A stretch of 64,000 bases of DNA from the NCBI RefSeq assembly GCF_002834385.1, contig NZ_PITQ01000008.1, positions 124,001-188,000 of the forward strand, read 5' to 3'. The stretch comes from Rahnella sp. AA (lineage in GTDB: Bacteria > Pseudomonadota > Gammaproteobacteria > Enterobacterales > Enterobacteriaceae). Numbering within the stretch: position 1 is the stretch's first letter; each line of letters starts with the position of its first letter. This document shows positions 19,211 to 29,041 of the stretch, piece by piece. The notes below the pieces were generated by a model. That model searched no databases. It worked only from the letters and a program-made list of their open reading frames with translations, and was not told the origin of the DNA. Position numbers and translations under genes: made by a program.

Positions 19211-20260
19211 TTAAATACGTAATGCCTGACCGGCTGATATTTGTGCCAGCATTCGCTGGCTGATTTGGCTAAGATCCACCACTTCGTTTACACCACCGGT
19301 AGCGATAGCCTCACGAGGCATACCGAAAACCACACAGCTGGCTTCATTTTGTGCAAGGGTGTAAGCCCCTGCCCGGTGCATCTCAAGCATGCCGGCGGCT
19401 CCGTCATTGCCCATTCCCGTCAGGATCACCCCAACGGCATTGCGTCCGGCGAACTGCGCCACCGAACGAAATAACACGTCGACCGACGGACGATGGCGGT
19501 TCACCGCCGGGCCGTCGTTCAACTTAACCTGGTAGTTGGCGCCACTGCGCGCCAGTTCCATATGTCTGTCGCCCGGGGCGATATACGCATGGCCCGGCAG
19601 GACACGTTCGCCATCTTCCGCTTCTTTTACCGTGATCTGACATAACTTGTTCAGGCGGTCGGCAAAAGAACGGGTGAAACCCGGTGGCATATGCTGCGTA
19701 ATCATCAACGCCGGACAGGTCGGCGGCAACGGTTGCAACACATGGCGGATCGCCTCGGTGCCCCCGGTTGATGAACCAATCGCAATCAGCTTTTCGCTGC
19801 TCAGAAGCGGCGTATGGCTGAGAATGCGCGGCTGCTCCAGATTCACGTTTTTGTTCAGACGTGCTTTAGACGCAGTACGGATCTTATCTGCAATCATTTC
19901 GCTGTAGGCCAGCATGCCTTCACGGATACCCAGCTGCGGCTTGGTCACAAAATCAATCGCGCCCAGCTCCAGCGCACGCAGGGTAATTTCCGAGCCTTTC
20001 CCGGTCAGCGATGACACCATCACGACCGGCATCGGGCGCAGGCGCATCAGCTTTTCCAGAAAATCCAGCCCGTCCATGCGCGGCATTTCGACATCCAGCG
20101 TCAGCACATCCGGATTAAATTTCTTAATGAGATCGCGCGCGACCAGAGGATCCGGCGCTGTCGCCACCATTTCCATATCCGCATGGCTGTTGATGATCTC
20201 CGTCATCAGCTGACGCATTAACGCCGAGTCATCGACGCTCAACACTCTGATTTTATTCAT
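19211..20260 (-). CDS. cheB: Chemoreceptor methylesterase/deamidase CheB
   Basis: 349 residues. The N-terminal receiver domain (1-120) has VDDSALMRQ and the phosphoacceptor Asp in [12 protein letters not shown]. The C-terminal esterase (about 155-349) shows the catalytic Ser in GSSTGGTEA, His in TQHMPPGFT and Asp in [12 protein letters not shown]. It removes methyl groups from receptor glutamates in adaptation. The start codon overlaps the cheR stop (TAATG). Confidence 0.98.
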   Translation of the reverse strand: MNKIRVLSVDDSALMRQLMTEIINSHADMEMVATAPDPLVARDLIKKFNPDVLTLDVEMPRMDGLDFLEKLMRLRPMPVVMVSSLTGKGSEITLRALELGAIDFVTKPQLGIREGMLAYSEMIADKIRTASKARLNKNVNLEQPRILSHTPLLSSEKLIAIGSSTGGTEAIRHVLQPLPPTCPALMITQHMPPGFTRSFADRLNKLCQITVKEAEDGERVLPGHAYIAPGDRHMELARSGANYQVKLNDGPAVNRHRPSVDVLFRSVAQFAGRNAVGVILTGMGNDGAAGMLEMHRAGAYTLAQNEASCVVFGMPREAIATGGVNEVVDLSQISQRMLAQISAGQALRI

Positions 20261-21132
20261 TACCTCTCCTTGGCGAGGCCGTAGACAGTCTGACCGCGCA
20301 AATAAAATTCCCGGCTGATCTGGCTGAAGTTTTCTGAGTGTCCGGCGAACATCAGGCCACCCGGTTTAAGTAACGGAACAAATCGGCGTAAAATTTTCTC
20401 CTGTGTTTCTTTATCGAAATAAATCATCACATTACGGCAGAAAATTGCATCAAACGGACCGTTCAGCTGCCATTGGTTTGCCAGCAGATTCAGTTGCTGG
20501 AAAGCCACCATCTGCGCCAGCTCGGGACGCACCCGCACCAGACCACTGTGCGGGCCGGTGCCTTTGAGGAAAAATTTCTGCAACTGCTGCGGGCTCAGCG
20601 TGCGCAGCTCTTCCAGCCGGTAAACGCCCGCCGTCGCTTTCTCGAGTACCTGGGTATCGATATCGCTGGCCTGGATCCGGCAGCTGGCCATGCGTGGCCC
20701 CAGCGCTTCACTGAGCGTCATGGCGATGGAATAAGGCTCCTCGCCGGTAGACGCCGCCGTGCTCCACACGCTGTAATTATTCGGGCGCGAGCGTGCATGT
20801 TCCGCCAGAATCGGGAAGTGGTGCGCCTCGCGGAAAAACGCCGTCAGGTTGGTGGTCAGCGCATTAATAAACGCCTGCCATTCCGGGCTGTTGCTGTCAT
20901 TTTCCAGCAACGCCATATAACTGCCGAAGTCATTCAGCCCGAGGATCCGCAACCGCCGGACCAGGCGGTTGTAGACCATCTCGCGTTTGTGATCCGCCAG
21001 CACAATCCCCGCGCGCTGATAGATAAGCTCACTGATCCTGCGGAAATGGGTATCTGACAGCGGTAAACGCTGGATCATCTGTGCCATGATCGAAGTGTTA
21101 TCAGCACTCATTGGCGAGCCTGGTTGATTCAT
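20260..21132 (-). CDS. cheR: Chemoreceptor methyltransferase CheR
   Basis: 290 residues. An N-terminal helical domain precedes the SAM-dependent methyltransferase fold with [18 protein letters not shown] (SAM-binding loop) and the [14 protein letters not shown] motif. It methylates receptor glutamates and docks on the NWETF tails carried by both neighbouring receptors. It lies 68 bp downstream of the first receptor gene and overlaps cheB. Confidence 0.98.
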   Translation of the reverse strand: MNQPGSPMSADNTSIMAQMIQRLPLSDTHFRRISELIYQRAGIVLADHKREMVYNRLVRRLRILGLNDFGSYMALLENDSNSPEWQAFINALTTNLTAFFREAHHFPILAEHARSRPNNYSVWSTAASTGEEPYSIAMTLSEALGPRMASCRIQASDIDTQVLEKATAGVYRLEELRTLSPQQLQKFFLKGTGPHSGLVRVRPELAQMVAFQQLNLLANQWQLNGPFDAIFCRNVMIYFDKETQEKILRRFVPLLKPGGLMFAGHSENFSQISREFYLRGQTVYGLAKER

Positions 21133-21200
21133 GGTGCAGCTCCATTAATGGACAGGTGGTAATACGGGTACCCAATTGACGCTTCATGCAGATTGACCTG

Positions 21201-22871
21201 TCAGAAGGTTTCCCAGTTATCCGCCGACCCCGCCTGCGCGGTTGCCGGAAGTAACGCGGGTTGGGCCACCTGGCGTGGTGTAAAGGCCTGCGTCTGGCCA
21301 CTGCGGCGTGGCGACACGCCCCCCGTGGACGCAAGGCGGAACACCGATACCGCGCGGGTCAGATTTTCAGACTCGATTTCCAGCGCATGCGTGGAAGACG
21401 CGGCCTGCTGAACCAGCGTGGCGTTTTGCTGAGTAACCTGATCCATTTGGGTCACGGCAATCGACACCTGTTCGATACCCCGACTTTGTTCGTCTGACGC
21501 AGAGGCAATTTCGCCCATGATGTCGGTTACACGGGTTACTGCGCGCACAATGTCATCCATCGTGTTGCCGGCGGATTCCACCAGCAACGACCCCTGGCTG
21601 ACGCGGCTGACAGATTCATCAATCAGCGCCTTAATCTCTTTGGCTGCCTGCGCACTGCGCTGCGCCAGGCTGCGAACTTCACCGGCTACGACCGCAAATC
21701 CGCGCCCCTGCTCACCGGCACGCGCTGCTTCTACTGCGGCGTTGAGTGCCAGAATGTTGGTCTGGAAGGCAATGCCGTCAATCACGCTGGTGATTGCACT
21801 GATTTTCTTCGAGCTGCCGGCGATATCATTCATGGTTTTCACCACGTTGCCGGTCAGTTCACCGCCTTTCTCTGCGGTATTTGACGCATCACGCGCCAGC
21901 TGCGTCGCCTGACGGGCATTTTCTGCGTTCTGTTTCACAGTCGCGGTCAGCTCTTCCATGCTGGCGGCGGTTTCCTCCAGCGCCGAAGCCTGCTGCTCGG
22001 TGCGGGAAGACAAATCGGTGTTACCGGCCGCAATGCCTTTCAGGCCGGAGAACATGGTGTCTGCACCGTGGCGCACGGTACGTACCGTTTCCGCCAGCGA
22101 TTTCTGCATCTGCTGTAAGCTTTCCAGCATCACTTTAATTTCGTAACGCCCTTCTACCGTAATGGGTGCGGAGATATCACCGGCACCGATCCGGTCAAAA
22201 TGGCCGCGCATCACGGTCAGCGGCGTGAACAGAATGCGACGGGTCACCACCAGTGCCAGCGCGGTCAGAACCAACAGCAGCACCGTGACGATAGCGGTAT
22301 TGATCATCACGCTCTGATAAGAATCCGCCGTTTGCGTTTGCGCCTGCTGGAAGCGGCCACCCACGTAAGCGACGTAGTCCGAGACATCTTTCTGGAACTG
22401 ATCCTGATACTTTTGCGCAGGGCCGTTCAGGAAACCATTCATGTCACCGCTGGACAGCAGATCGGTCAATGTCTGTAACATATCGTGCAACTGCTGGTAG
22501 CTGGCTTTGTTCACCGCCGTCAGCGTGACGGCTTTTTCTGTTCTGCGGGGCAGTGCCAGAAACGCAGCATAAGAATCTTCGGCATTTTTCAGGCTGGCTT
22601 TCGCATCAGACATCAGCTGAGTAATGTTGTCCTGAGGCTGTTTAAGCGCCAGACGCGTTGCCGCGCGGTTCAGGGTATTTCGGGTCTGTAGCAGATATGA
22701 CCAGGTCTGGCTGAGCGCATCGCGTTGCTCGGCGGTATTGGATATCTGCTCAAAATTCGTTTTATCCGTGTGAGCAGCAAACAGCGATAAACCGCTGCTG
22801 ACCAGTTGCATAACGAAAAACACTATCAATAACAAAAACATGCAGGTGGACACACGGATGTGCTTGAACAT
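21201..22871 (-). CDS. Methyl-accepting chemotaxis protein, Tar/Tsr-like paralogue
   Basis: 556 residues from the ATG at 22871, preceded by TGAGG. An upstream ATG at 22883 would add four residues. There is an N-terminal membrane helix, a four-helix periplasmic sensor (about 35-190), a second helix, HAMP and the signalling domain with the hairpin tip [20 protein letters not shown]. It ends in NWETF, the CheR/CheB tether. The ligand Arg/Asn residues of Tsr/Tar helix 1 are kept in [11 protein letters not shown], but the Thr of Tsr QPTQ is Ala here (GPAQKYQ), so amino-acid recognition is probably altered. The ligand is unknown. Confidence 0.95.
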   Translation of the reverse strand: MFKHIRVSTCMFLLLIVFFVMQLVSSGLSLFAAHTDKTNFEQISNTAEQRDALSQTWSYLLQTRNTLNRAATRLALKQPQDNITQLMSDAKASLKNAEDSYAAFLALPRRTEKAVTLTAVNKASYQQLHDMLQTLTDLLSSGDMNGFLNGPAQKYQDQFQKDVSDYVAYVGGRFQQAQTQTADSYQSVMINTAIVTVLLLVLTALALVVTRRILFTPLTVMRGHFDRIGAGDISAPITVEGRYEIKVMLESLQQMQKSLAETVRTVRHGADTMFSGLKGIAAGNTDLSSRTEQQASALEETAASMEELTATVKQNAENARQATQLARDASNTAEKGGELTGNVVKTMNDIAGSSKKISAITSVIDGIAFQTNILALNAAVEAARAGEQGRGFAVVAGEVRSLAQRSAQAAKEIKALIDESVSRVSQGSLLVESAGNTMDDIVRAVTRVTDIMGEIASASDEQSRGIEQVSIAVTQMDQVTQQNATLVQQAASSTHALEIESENLTRAVSVFRLASTGGVSPRRSGQTQAFTPRQVAQPALLPATAQAGSADNWETF

Positions 22872-22940
22872 GGGTAACCTCATTGGGTGCCAGCCCTGAC
22901 CGGCACCCTCTTTCTTATATAATTATGCGATGTACGTGAC

Positions 22941-24635
22941 TCAGAAGGTTTCCCAGTTTTCCGCTAAATCGTTACTTTGCGCTCCACCTGAACCGGCTTT
23001 AGAACCTGAAAGGTTCGGAGTCAACAGAGGCAATTTTGCCGAAGTGGCCGGGTTCTGGCGCACGTTGTAATTTGCGGTCTGACTCAGCGTAAACACCGCG
23101 ACTGATTGCGTCAGCAGGCTCGCCTGCTCTTCCAGCGCCGCCGAAGCGGAGGCAGATTCTTCAACCAGTGAGGCGTTCTGCTGCGTCACCCGATCCATTT
23201 CAGTGATGGCTTGTGCAACCTGCTCAATCCCACGGCTTTGCTCATCGGACGCCGAGGTGATCTCGCCCATAATGTCAGTCACACGCGTTACGGCGTTCAC
23301 CATGTCATGCATGGTTTCACCGGCGCTTTCTGCCAGCACTGAACCGGTATTAATGCGGCTGACAGAATCATCAATCAGCCCTTTAATTTCTTTTGCTGCC
23401 TGCGCGCTACGCTGCGCCAGTGTACGAACTTCACCCGCGACGACCGCAAACCCGCGGCCCTGCTCGCCCGCACGGGCGGCTTCTACTGCTGCGTTCAGCG
23501 CCAGAATGTTGGTCTGGAACGCAATCCCGTCGATAACACCGGTGATATCCGTGATTTTCTTCGAGCTGCTGGCGATGTCATTCATGGTATCAACCACGTT
23601 TGCCACCACTTTGCCGCCTTTCTGTGCCGTTTCGGACGCGCTCAGTGCCAGCTGGCTGGCCTGACGGGCGTTTTCGGCGTTTTGTTTCACCGTTGCGGTC
23701 AGCTGTTCCATGCTGGCGGCAGTTTCTTCCAGCGCTGAGGCCTGCTGTTCCGTACGGGAAGACAAATCACTGTTACCGGCAGAGATTTCGCTGGCACCGC
23801 TGTAAATCGCATCCGCGCCATGACGCACGCCGGAAACGGTTCGGATCAGTTCGTCCTGCATGTACTTGAGACTATCGGCAAGCTGGCCGATTTCATTACG
23901 GCTTTTCACGACTATTTCGTGCGTCAGGTCACCGGTTGCAATTTTGCGGATGGTATCGACGATATTTTTCAGTGGATGGATCAGGATGCGCTGCACGCCA
24001 ACCCAGGCCAGAATGATGAAAATCAGCAGCACAATCAGTGTGGTACCCAACATCCACATCGCGTGTGTGAAGGAATTCTCGCTCACATTCACCGCGTCGT
24101 TATACAGACGGTCGTTTTGATCGATATACGTAACGAAGGCTTTTTCGAAGTTATCCTGATACTGCTGCGTCGGTTGCTCAAAGAAGTCGTTGATACGACC
24201 CAGGCCGATCAGATCAATCAGCTCAGAAAGCGCGTCATGCAGAACCTGATATTGTTTTTTAGCATCTTCCGCATATTGCGGGTTCTGGCTGGCATCGACG
24301 GGGATTTTTTGATAGTTGGCGAAATGCTGATCGGCGATTTGCAGATCTTTAGTTGCCGTATCAATCAGCTCTTTTACCGTTGCACCGCTCCCCATCTGGT
24401 TAGCGTCAAGCATGAAACGGATACCTGCGCGGTTGAGCGTGTTACGGGTTTGCAGTAAGTAAATCCAGCTGGCATTGAATTCCGCCTGCTGTAAACGAAT
24501 CTGTTGTGAGGTGGTGAAATTGTCTTTATCTGTTTTTAATGATTTAAAGAACAGGCCACCGGATACCAACTGTAAAGCACCGAAGACCACCAGTAAGATC
24601 ACGATTCCCGTGACCACTTTCATACGGTTAAACAT
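22941..24635 (-). CDS. tsr: Methyl-accepting chemotaxis protein, Tsr-type serine receptor
   Basis: 564 residues from the ATG at 24635, which has AAGGA five bases upstream. The sensor domain closely follows E. coli Tsr, including [18 protein letters not shown] (Arg64/Asn68/Arg69 equivalents) and [15 protein letters not shown] (Thr156 equivalent), so serine is the likely ligand. HAMP, methylation helices and the signalling tip are complete, and the protein ends in NWETF. A FliA promoter lies at 24671-24697. It is the first motility gene on this side of the accessory block that separates it from cheW. Confidence 0.9.
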   Translation of the reverse strand: MFNRMKVVTGIVILLVVFGALQLVSGGLFFKSLKTDKDNFTTSQQIRLQQAEFNASWIYLLQTRNTLNRAGIRFMLDANQMGSGATVKELIDTATKDLQIADQHFANYQKIPVDASQNPQYAEDAKKQYQVLHDALSELIDLIGLGRINDFFEQPTQQYQDNFEKAFVTYIDQNDRLYNDAVNVSENSFTHAMWMLGTTLIVLLIFIILAWVGVQRILIHPLKNIVDTIRKIATGDLTHEIVVKSRNEIGQLADSLKYMQDELIRTVSGVRHGADAIYSGASEISAGNSDLSSRTEQQASALEETAASMEQLTATVKQNAENARQASQLALSASETAQKGGKVVANVVDTMNDIASSSKKITDITGVIDGIAFQTNILALNAAVEAARAGEQGRGFAVVAGEVRTLAQRSAQAAKEIKGLIDDSVSRINTGSVLAESAGETMHDMVNAVTRVTDIMGEITSASDEQSRGIEQVAQAITEMDRVTQQNASLVEESASASAALEEQASLLTQSVAVFTLSQTANYNVRQNPATSAKLPLLTPNLSGSKAGSGGAQSNDLAENWETF

Positions 24636-24670
24636 GTTGTTCCTTTTCAAATGAGAATTATCTGGAACAG

Positions 24671-24697
24671 TTATCGGCAGAAAATGGCGGAACTTTA
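24671..24697 (-). promoter_or_regulatory. FliA (sigma-28) promoter of tsr-mcp-cheRBYZ
   Basis: On the minus strand TAAAGTTC-N11-GCCGATAA, very close to consensus and 36 bp upstream of the tsr start. It lets the receptor-cheRBYZ unit be expressed independently of cheAW even though foreign DNA separates them. Confidence 0.85.
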
Positions 24698-24857
24698 TGT
24701 GAGGGAGATCAAATAATTTTTTGCGAAGTGTAAAGGTGAAACCGGGGTCGCTACACGGGTCAGAACAGGCTAACCTCTGTGCATATCGGTGTTTCTGAAG
24801 GCAGGATGGCAGGCTGTGTTCCCCCTCCTGCCAGCGGAAAGAAAGGGGAACAGGGCG

Positions 24858-25412
24858 TCAAAACCAGGGGATGGTGGCGACGGCGCTCAGCCCGTAAGTG
24901 CTGAATTCACCGGGGGCAGGCTGTGGCCGCAGTTCACCCTGCCGGATAAACAGACGAAAATGCTCGCCGGTAGACAAACTTTTCATCGGGATGAACGGCA
25001 GATCGGTGTGTTGCGATTTATTATCCGGGATACGTGCCAGCGCCTCTTCTTCACTCAACCAGCCTTTTTTAACCGACCGGCGGCGCAATCTTTCCGCGCT
25101 GCTTTTTACCTGAACGCGGCTGACACAGCGAAAGGGAGTATTGAGCGGAACGGCCTGAATGGGGCCGCTTTGCACGCAGTCATTCATCCCTTTCAGCCAT
25201 GCCGCCTGGCTGAAGATTTCCAAAACCTGCGCCGTACCGTGCAACCGCAACAAATCACCGGGTGTTTTTGCCGCACGCGGAAAACTGACGCCGATATTTC
25301 CTGAGGAATATTGCCCCAAAGCCCGATGCAATTTCGCAAACAATGCCGCCATCAGCATCTCTGTGCTAAATTCCGGATCAGGCAACACGCGGATATCCTG
25401 ATAACAATCCAT
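24858..25412 (-). CDS. cas6f: Type I-F crRNA endonuclease Cas6f (Csy4)
   Basis: 184 residues from the ATG at 25412, which has a strong AAGGAGGAG ahead of it; a GTG at 25430 inside csy3 is less likely. Csy4 cuts pre-crRNA after the repeat hairpin and stays on the 3' end of the crRNA. The N-terminus DCYQDIRVLPDPEFSTEMLM and the C-terminal STGEHFRLFIRQGEL...YGLSAVATIPWF match the family, as does the basic SAERLRRRSVKKG helix that reads the stem. It is the last gene of the csy operon. Confidence 0.97.
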   Translation of the reverse strand: MDCYQDIRVLPDPEFSTEMLMAALFAKLHRALGQYSSGNIGVSFPRAAKTPGDLLRLHGTAQVLEIFSQAAWLKGMNDCVQSGPIQAVPLNTPFRCVSRVQVKSSAERLRRRSVKKGWLSEEEALARIPDNKSQHTDLPFIPMKSLSTGEHFRLFIRQGELRPQPAPGEFSTYGLSAVATIPWF

Positions 25413-25422
25413 ATCCTCCTCC

Positions 25423-26439
25423 TTATTCACCTTTCTCGCCGAATACGCCGCCGCGGATCAGCACTGCCATCACATAATGTTGCTGCTCAGCGTCGGGCTG
25501 TTTGTCTTTTGTTACCCAGTTATCCAGCAGGCTATAAAAATCCATTTTCTGTTTTGGCTGGCGGTAGGCTTTCCCTTTGCTGGTCACTGAGCCGTAAGGT
25601 TCAACGGCAATAGGGCCAAGCTCTTCTGTCAGCGCGTCCGGATACCAGTCATCGATCGTGCGCAGCGCATTGCCGATTTTTTGTGAGTGCAGCGCGGCAA
25701 CGCCCCCGGTCTGATAGAGGATCTTGCTTTTCTTTGCATCCCGGCTGGAATCGAGCACCAGCTCCTGCGAAGGGAAGACTTCCTGACCGGCCCCCAATTG
25801 AGCGAAAGCCTCAACGGTGAACAATGCAGAGCCGTGACCCGCCAGCCCCTGCTCAATCGCGGCAGCCAATTTAGTGATGTCCCCTGTCACACCGCCAAAA
25901 CTGCGCAGACTAAAATCCGCAGAATCAAAAACCCAGCAGGTTTTTTCGTGTGTGACTTTCACACTGATGTTTTCCGCGCCGACGCGGTTGCGCCACAAAA
26001 AGCGCCCGTTGGCGAGGTTCTCAGCATAGCGCGCGGCTAAAATACTGAAACCATGTTCACGCTGATAACCGTCAATCACCGCAGCCAGAGCCGCCTGATA
26101 ATCCTGATTGTTGCATACCGAAGGCGAAGCGAGATTGCCCAGCACGCGCAGGGTAAATTGTAACTTCAGCGTGTCAGAGCCAAAAGGTAACGCAGCGACA
26201 TCTACGCGCTGAAGGTTGGGTTTTTGGATCTCGGCGTCCAGTTTTGCCGGGTCAGAAGCAATGGCATTTTTCATGCGGTTGGAGATGGTGCCCCGCACCG
26301 CTTTTTCGTCAATGGCGATCGCCTGGAAATGCCCGGTTTCGCGGTCATGCCAGTTGCCGGCAAACATCAGCGCATCAGAATTTGCCAGCTTACGTTCAAA
26401 AGCCAAAACGGTGGCGGTCGTTACGGTTGGTTTAGTCAC
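25423..26439 (-). CDS. csy3: Type I-F Cascade backbone protein Cas7f (Csy3)
   Basis: 338 residues, starting at a GTG preceded by AAGGAA. Csy3 forms the six-subunit filament along the crRNA. The family signature is strong throughout: [55 protein letters not shown] and [17 protein letters not shown], ending [17 protein letters not shown]. It lies 22 bp after csy2 and 10 bp before csy4. Confidence 0.98.
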   Translation of the reverse strand: MTKPTVTTATVLAFERKLANSDALMFAGNWHDRETGHFQAIAIDEKAVRGTISNRMKNAIASDPAKLDAEIQKPNLQRVDVAALPFGSDTLKLQFTLRVLGNLASPSVCNNQDYQAALAAVIDGYQREHGFSILAARYAENLANGRFLWRNRVGAENISVKVTHEKTCWVFDSADFSLRSFGGVTGDITKLAAAIEQGLAGHGSALFTVEAFAQLGAGQEVFPSQELVLDSSRDAKKSKILYQTGGVAALHSQKIGNALRTIDDWYPDALTEELGPIAVEPYGSVTSKGKAYRQPKQKMDFYSLLDNWVTKDKQPDAEQQHYVMAVLIRGGVFGEKGE

Positions 26440-26461
26440 TGTCTGTTCCTTGTTTCAATGA

Positions 26462-27415
26462 TTAAAAGTCTTCGTGATCTTGCTGAGTTAAATCAGCTTC
26501 CTGAAGAGGCCGGGCATGGCTGCAGATATAATTTTCTTCGCTGTTTGGGTAGCGCCACAGCAAGTGATGAATATTCATGACGCGGTGCGGGCTGCGCCAT
26601 TCACCCACGCCATACGCCGCCTCCGCAAAACGGAACGGCAACCCCATGTCGCGCGCTTTTGCCACTTCACCGGGCGAATACAAAGGCGAAATAGCGCTAT
26701 ATCCCACCATCAGCGGCACGAGATAACCTTTTGCCGGTTTCGGCTGGTATCGCCACTCAGACAGGTTATCTTCCGGCGGTTCAGCCCGGTAAGTGATGCT
26801 GGCAAAATCCAGCCAGGCGTCGATCATTTCAGCCTGTGGATCCTGTTCACGCCGCTTTGCAAAGCGTTGTGCCAGCAGCTCAGAACGGTCAACCAGCGCA
26901 AAACCGGGCAACGCACGATACATCTCACGACGGGTAAAGGTTTCCAGCTCCCCCGCGTTCACCGGCATAGCCATGACCCGCACAGTTTTCAGTGAAAGTA
27001 CGGTTCCACCGGCCAGCCGCTGCATAACGCACAGCGATTGCAGATGCTGCGCCAGCTCGCTGGCACCGGAATCACCGTGCGCAATACTGCCCTCACATTC
27101 GATAAACAGCGTGACCGTCATGTGCATCCGCCCTTCTTCATTAAACGGCGCCGTTTTAGCTTCACGGGTCAGAGGGTTGCGGGTCAGCGCAAAGTAACTG
27201 TCGCTATATTCCGTGGCCTGATGTGCCTGAATCTGATGCTGATGGCACACCACGCCACACCCCGTAAACCTCAGGCCGTGACTTTGTTGAACTTTTCGCG
27301 AGAGCGCATGGGTGTATCCCAGAAAATGGGTGATAGCCGGGAAACCATACGTCAGGCCTGAAATCGCGTTAGCGTTTTCGACGCGGAGATGGGACAAAAC
27401 GATCAAATAGCTCAT
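26462..27415 (-). CDS. csy2: Type I-F Cascade tail protein Cas5f (Csy2)
   Basis: 317 residues from the ATG at 27415, which overlaps the csy1 stop as ATGA and has AGGAG eight bases upstream; an ATG two codons earlier is possible. With Csy1 it binds the 5' handle of the crRNA and helps PAM recognition. Family features: VENANAISGLTYGFPAITHF, FALTRNPLTREAKT, LPGFALVDRS and GYSAISPLYSPGEVAKARD, with a terminal GVGEWRSPHRVMNIHHLLW. Confidence 0.97.
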   Translation of the reverse strand: MSYLIVLSHLRVENANAISGLTYGFPAITHFLGYTHALSRKVQQSHGLRFTGCGVVCHQHQIQAHQATEYSDSYFALTRNPLTREAKTAPFNEEGRMHMTVTLFIECEGSIAHGDSGASELAQHLQSLCVMQRLAGGTVLSLKTVRVMAMPVNAGELETFTRREMYRALPGFALVDRSELLAQRFAKRREQDPQAEMIDAWLDFASITYRAEPPEDNLSEWRYQPKPAKGYLVPLMVGYSAISPLYSPGEVAKARDMGLPFRFAEAAYGVGEWRSPHRVMNIHHLLWRYPNSEENYICSHARPLQEADLTQQDHEDF

Positions 27416-28773
27416 TGCCATGTCTCCTGCTGAACCGCATCAAACTCGCGTAAACGTCTGCGCATCAGCACCGACCACTCACGAAACTCCACGGCCCCCA
27501 GCGTGATTTTCCCGTTTTTATTCAGGTGAGTATTCAGCCAGTGAGAGAAATCCTCTGCGACCTCAATAATCCAGTCGCCGCCTTCACGAAGGCGTTTGAA
27601 ATCCGGATCTGTATCCTGACGCATCGGGTCAAGCCACAGCTGATGTGCGGTTTTAAGAATGCACTCCGGCTTCTGACTCCAGCCCCGAAGCTCGGTCAGG
27701 CCCTGAATTTCTGCTGCGTGGTTGAAAACGAGGCCAATCAGATCATCAACATATTCAGCGCGCTTCTGGCGGATTTCCATCGTACTTTCCCGCTCACTGA
27801 CGCTGTACAGGTAGCGACGGAGGTCGGCGACAACGCGCCCCGTCTCCGGCGAAAATGACGAGAAAAACGTTTTTTGACCGGCGGGGGGTTTAAGAGATTG
27901 CTGCCATTGCGGCGGCGCACAGCGTAAAAGATAACTTTTGCCCCCGCGCACGCTGTTCAGATAAGAGATATTCTGCGGTTTGGTGCCGCCCACATTCTGC
28001 ACGGCAATATCCGGAAAAATCGTCACCTCGTCCGGAGACCACACTTTTTCACGCCGGGCCTTGCGCGCAGCAACCGATTCTTCGCTGTAGCGTGAATCAT
28101 TAATCCGCAGATGGAGGGCATGCGCCAGTGAGGAAGAATATAACGGGCTGATAAGGTGATAATTTCCCATCCCGGAGACTGGGAAAAAGAGTTGTTTAGC
28201 AAGCTGATGAGTCGAAAGGCTTTTATCCGATAGCGCCAGCATAAAGCCACTCACCCACTGCTCAAACTGCGCATCATTTTCTGCCAGCGCTGCCAATGCC
28301 GAGCCATCGCCACGCCGGAGGCTCGCCAGTAAAGAATCGCCTTCGTGTTCGGTTTGCAACAGTTTCGCGACATCCAGCGCGGCGGAGTTGCCGACTGCGT
28401 CCAGCACCGGTGAATGCAACGTCGCGGTAGAAAGATAAGCGCACTCCGGCGTTTTTACCGTGCTGTAGACACTGCTGCCTTTGGCGTCACCGTGGAAATA
28501 TTTTACTGCATGAGTAACCAGGCTTATCTGACCCGCCCGCGCGGCGGCATCTGTCAGCCAGGTGCGGATCTCATACTTTTTTTCCAGCTCACGCCGTTCT
28601 CCGGCTAACTGCTGCGCAATAGCGGATTTATCTTCTGCACCCGCTGCTGAAAGGCGCTTTTCGGCCTCTTTATCGAAGGCTTCAAGCTTCGGCTGAAGAC
28701 GGCCTACAATGTAGTGGATGATGAATGATATTAATGGCTGTTCTTTCACATATGACTCCTTGTCACTCGTCAT
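27412..28773 (-). CDS. csy1: Type I-F Cascade large subunit Cas8f (Csy1)
   Basis: 453 residues from the ATG at 28773, which has GAGG eight bases upstream. Alternatives are ATG 28794 (no good Shine-Dalgarno sequence, 12 bp after a 36-codon frame) and GTG 28749 with AAGGAG six bases upstream. Csy1 recognises the PAM and the crRNA handle. Typical blocks are AWLTDAAARAGQISLVTHAV-like (here TWLTDAAARAGQ), NSAALDVAKLL, GMGNYHLISPLYSSSLAHAL and NVGGTKPQNISYLNSVRGG. It overlaps csy2. The 315-bp gap upstream, with its own promoter and a mini-crRNA, is unusual because cas2-3 and csy1 are normally close. Confidence 0.95.
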   Translation of the reverse strand: MTSDKESYVKEQPLISFIIHYIVGRLQPKLEAFDKEAEKRLSAAGAEDKSAIAQQLAGERRELEKKYEIRTWLTDAAARAGQISLVTHAVKYFHGDAKGSSVYSTVKTPECAYLSTATLHSPVLDAVGNSAALDVAKLLQTEHEGDSLLASLRRGDGSALAALAENDAQFEQWVSGFMLALSDKSLSTHQLAKQLFFPVSGMGNYHLISPLYSSSLAHALHLRINDSRYSEESVAARKARREKVWSPDEVTIFPDIAVQNVGGTKPQNISYLNSVRGGKSYLLRCAPPQWQQSLKPPAGQKTFFSSFSPETGRVVADLRRYLYSVSERESTMEIRQKRAEYVDDLIGLVFNHAAEIQGLTELRGWSQKPECILKTAHQLWLDPMRQDTDPDFKRLREGGDWIIEVAEDFSHWLNTHLNKNGKITLGAVEFREWSVLMRRRLREFDAVQQETWQ

Positions 28774-28806
28774 TTGGGAAACCTCAATTGACATCTGTCA
28801 CGGACT

Positions 28807-28917
28807 CTAACGGCTGCACATTACGCTCATGCACTCCTGCTTTGTGGTTTGCGTTTGTTCTGTGTACAGCATCAACGCTAGAAAAATGATAATTCTGATT
28901 ATGAGCTTCAGGCGCAT
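28807..28917 (-). CDS. Candidate 36-residue hydrophobic peptide (CreT-like toxin candidate)
   Basis: Frame from ATG 28917 to TAG 28807: MRLKLIIRIIIFLALMLY forms a basic-hydrophobic membrane segment, followed by a polar tail with Cys29 and Cys34. A full AAGGAGG lies 10 bases upstream (28928-28934), with a second purine run (AAGGG) immediately before the start. It is the first frame after the csy-ward promoter at 28950-28977, so its message would have a leader of only about 26 nt. The layout resembles small membrane toxins of type I toxin-antitoxin systems and the toxin position in CreTA modules. No homologue is recognised and the frame could still be leader RNA of csy1. Confidence 0.45.
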   Translation of the reverse strand: MRLKLIIRIIIFLALMLYTEQTQTTKQECMSVMCSR

Positions 28918-28930
28918 GCCCTTACGGCCT

Positions 28931-28947
28931 CCTTACAAAAGGTAAGG
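28931..28947. promoter_or_regulatory. Palindrome at the csy-ward transcription start
   Basis: CCTTAC-AAAAG-GTAAGG is an inverted repeat lying between the -10 box and the peptide start, next to the Shine-Dalgarno sequence. A third CCTTAC at 28920-28925 could pair alternatively with GTAAGG. It might be an operator or a structure limiting translation; the sequence does not decide. Confidence 0.35.
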
Positions 28948-28949
28948 GT

Positions 28950-28977
28950 ATAATACACCCAAAAAAAATATAACCAA
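28950..28977 (-). promoter_or_regulatory. Promoter reading towards the 36-aa frame and csy1
   Basis: On the minus strand TTGGTT (28972-28977) - 16 bp - TATTAT (28950-28955), a reasonable sigma-70 promoter, with a predicted start at an A near 28943. The -35 box is overlapped by the PAM and first bases of the site matching the mini-crRNA guide. Confidence 0.6.
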
Positions 28978-28992
28978 TCTATACTAAGGGAA
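28974..28992 (+). promoter_or_regulatory. Predicted Cascade target site for the mini-crRNA
   Basis: 5'-CC at 28974-28975 (the type I-F PAM on this strand) is followed directly by AATCTATACTA. Guide positions 1-5 and 7-11 of the crRNA-like unit at 29065-29081 are identical; position 6 differs (G in guide, A here), and from position 12 on there is no match. Position 6 is the base flipped out in Cascade-type complexes and tolerates mismatch. Partial pairing of this kind would allow binding and promoter repression without full R-loop formation and cleavage. Confidence 0.7.
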
Positions 28993-29041
28993 AATCAATA
29001 AAAATTTGTTCTTGATTTGCCTTCGCAGTAAGCTGGGCACC

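Noticed and set aside
22884-22940. Hairpin between the two receptor genes as an operon terminator
   Set aside because: The T-rich flank lies on the plus strand only, so it would not terminate the leftward operon.
24780-24857. Search for a second CRISPR array downstream of csy4
   Set aside because: Only a GGCAGG/CCTGCC inverted repeat was found; no 28-bp repeat pattern.
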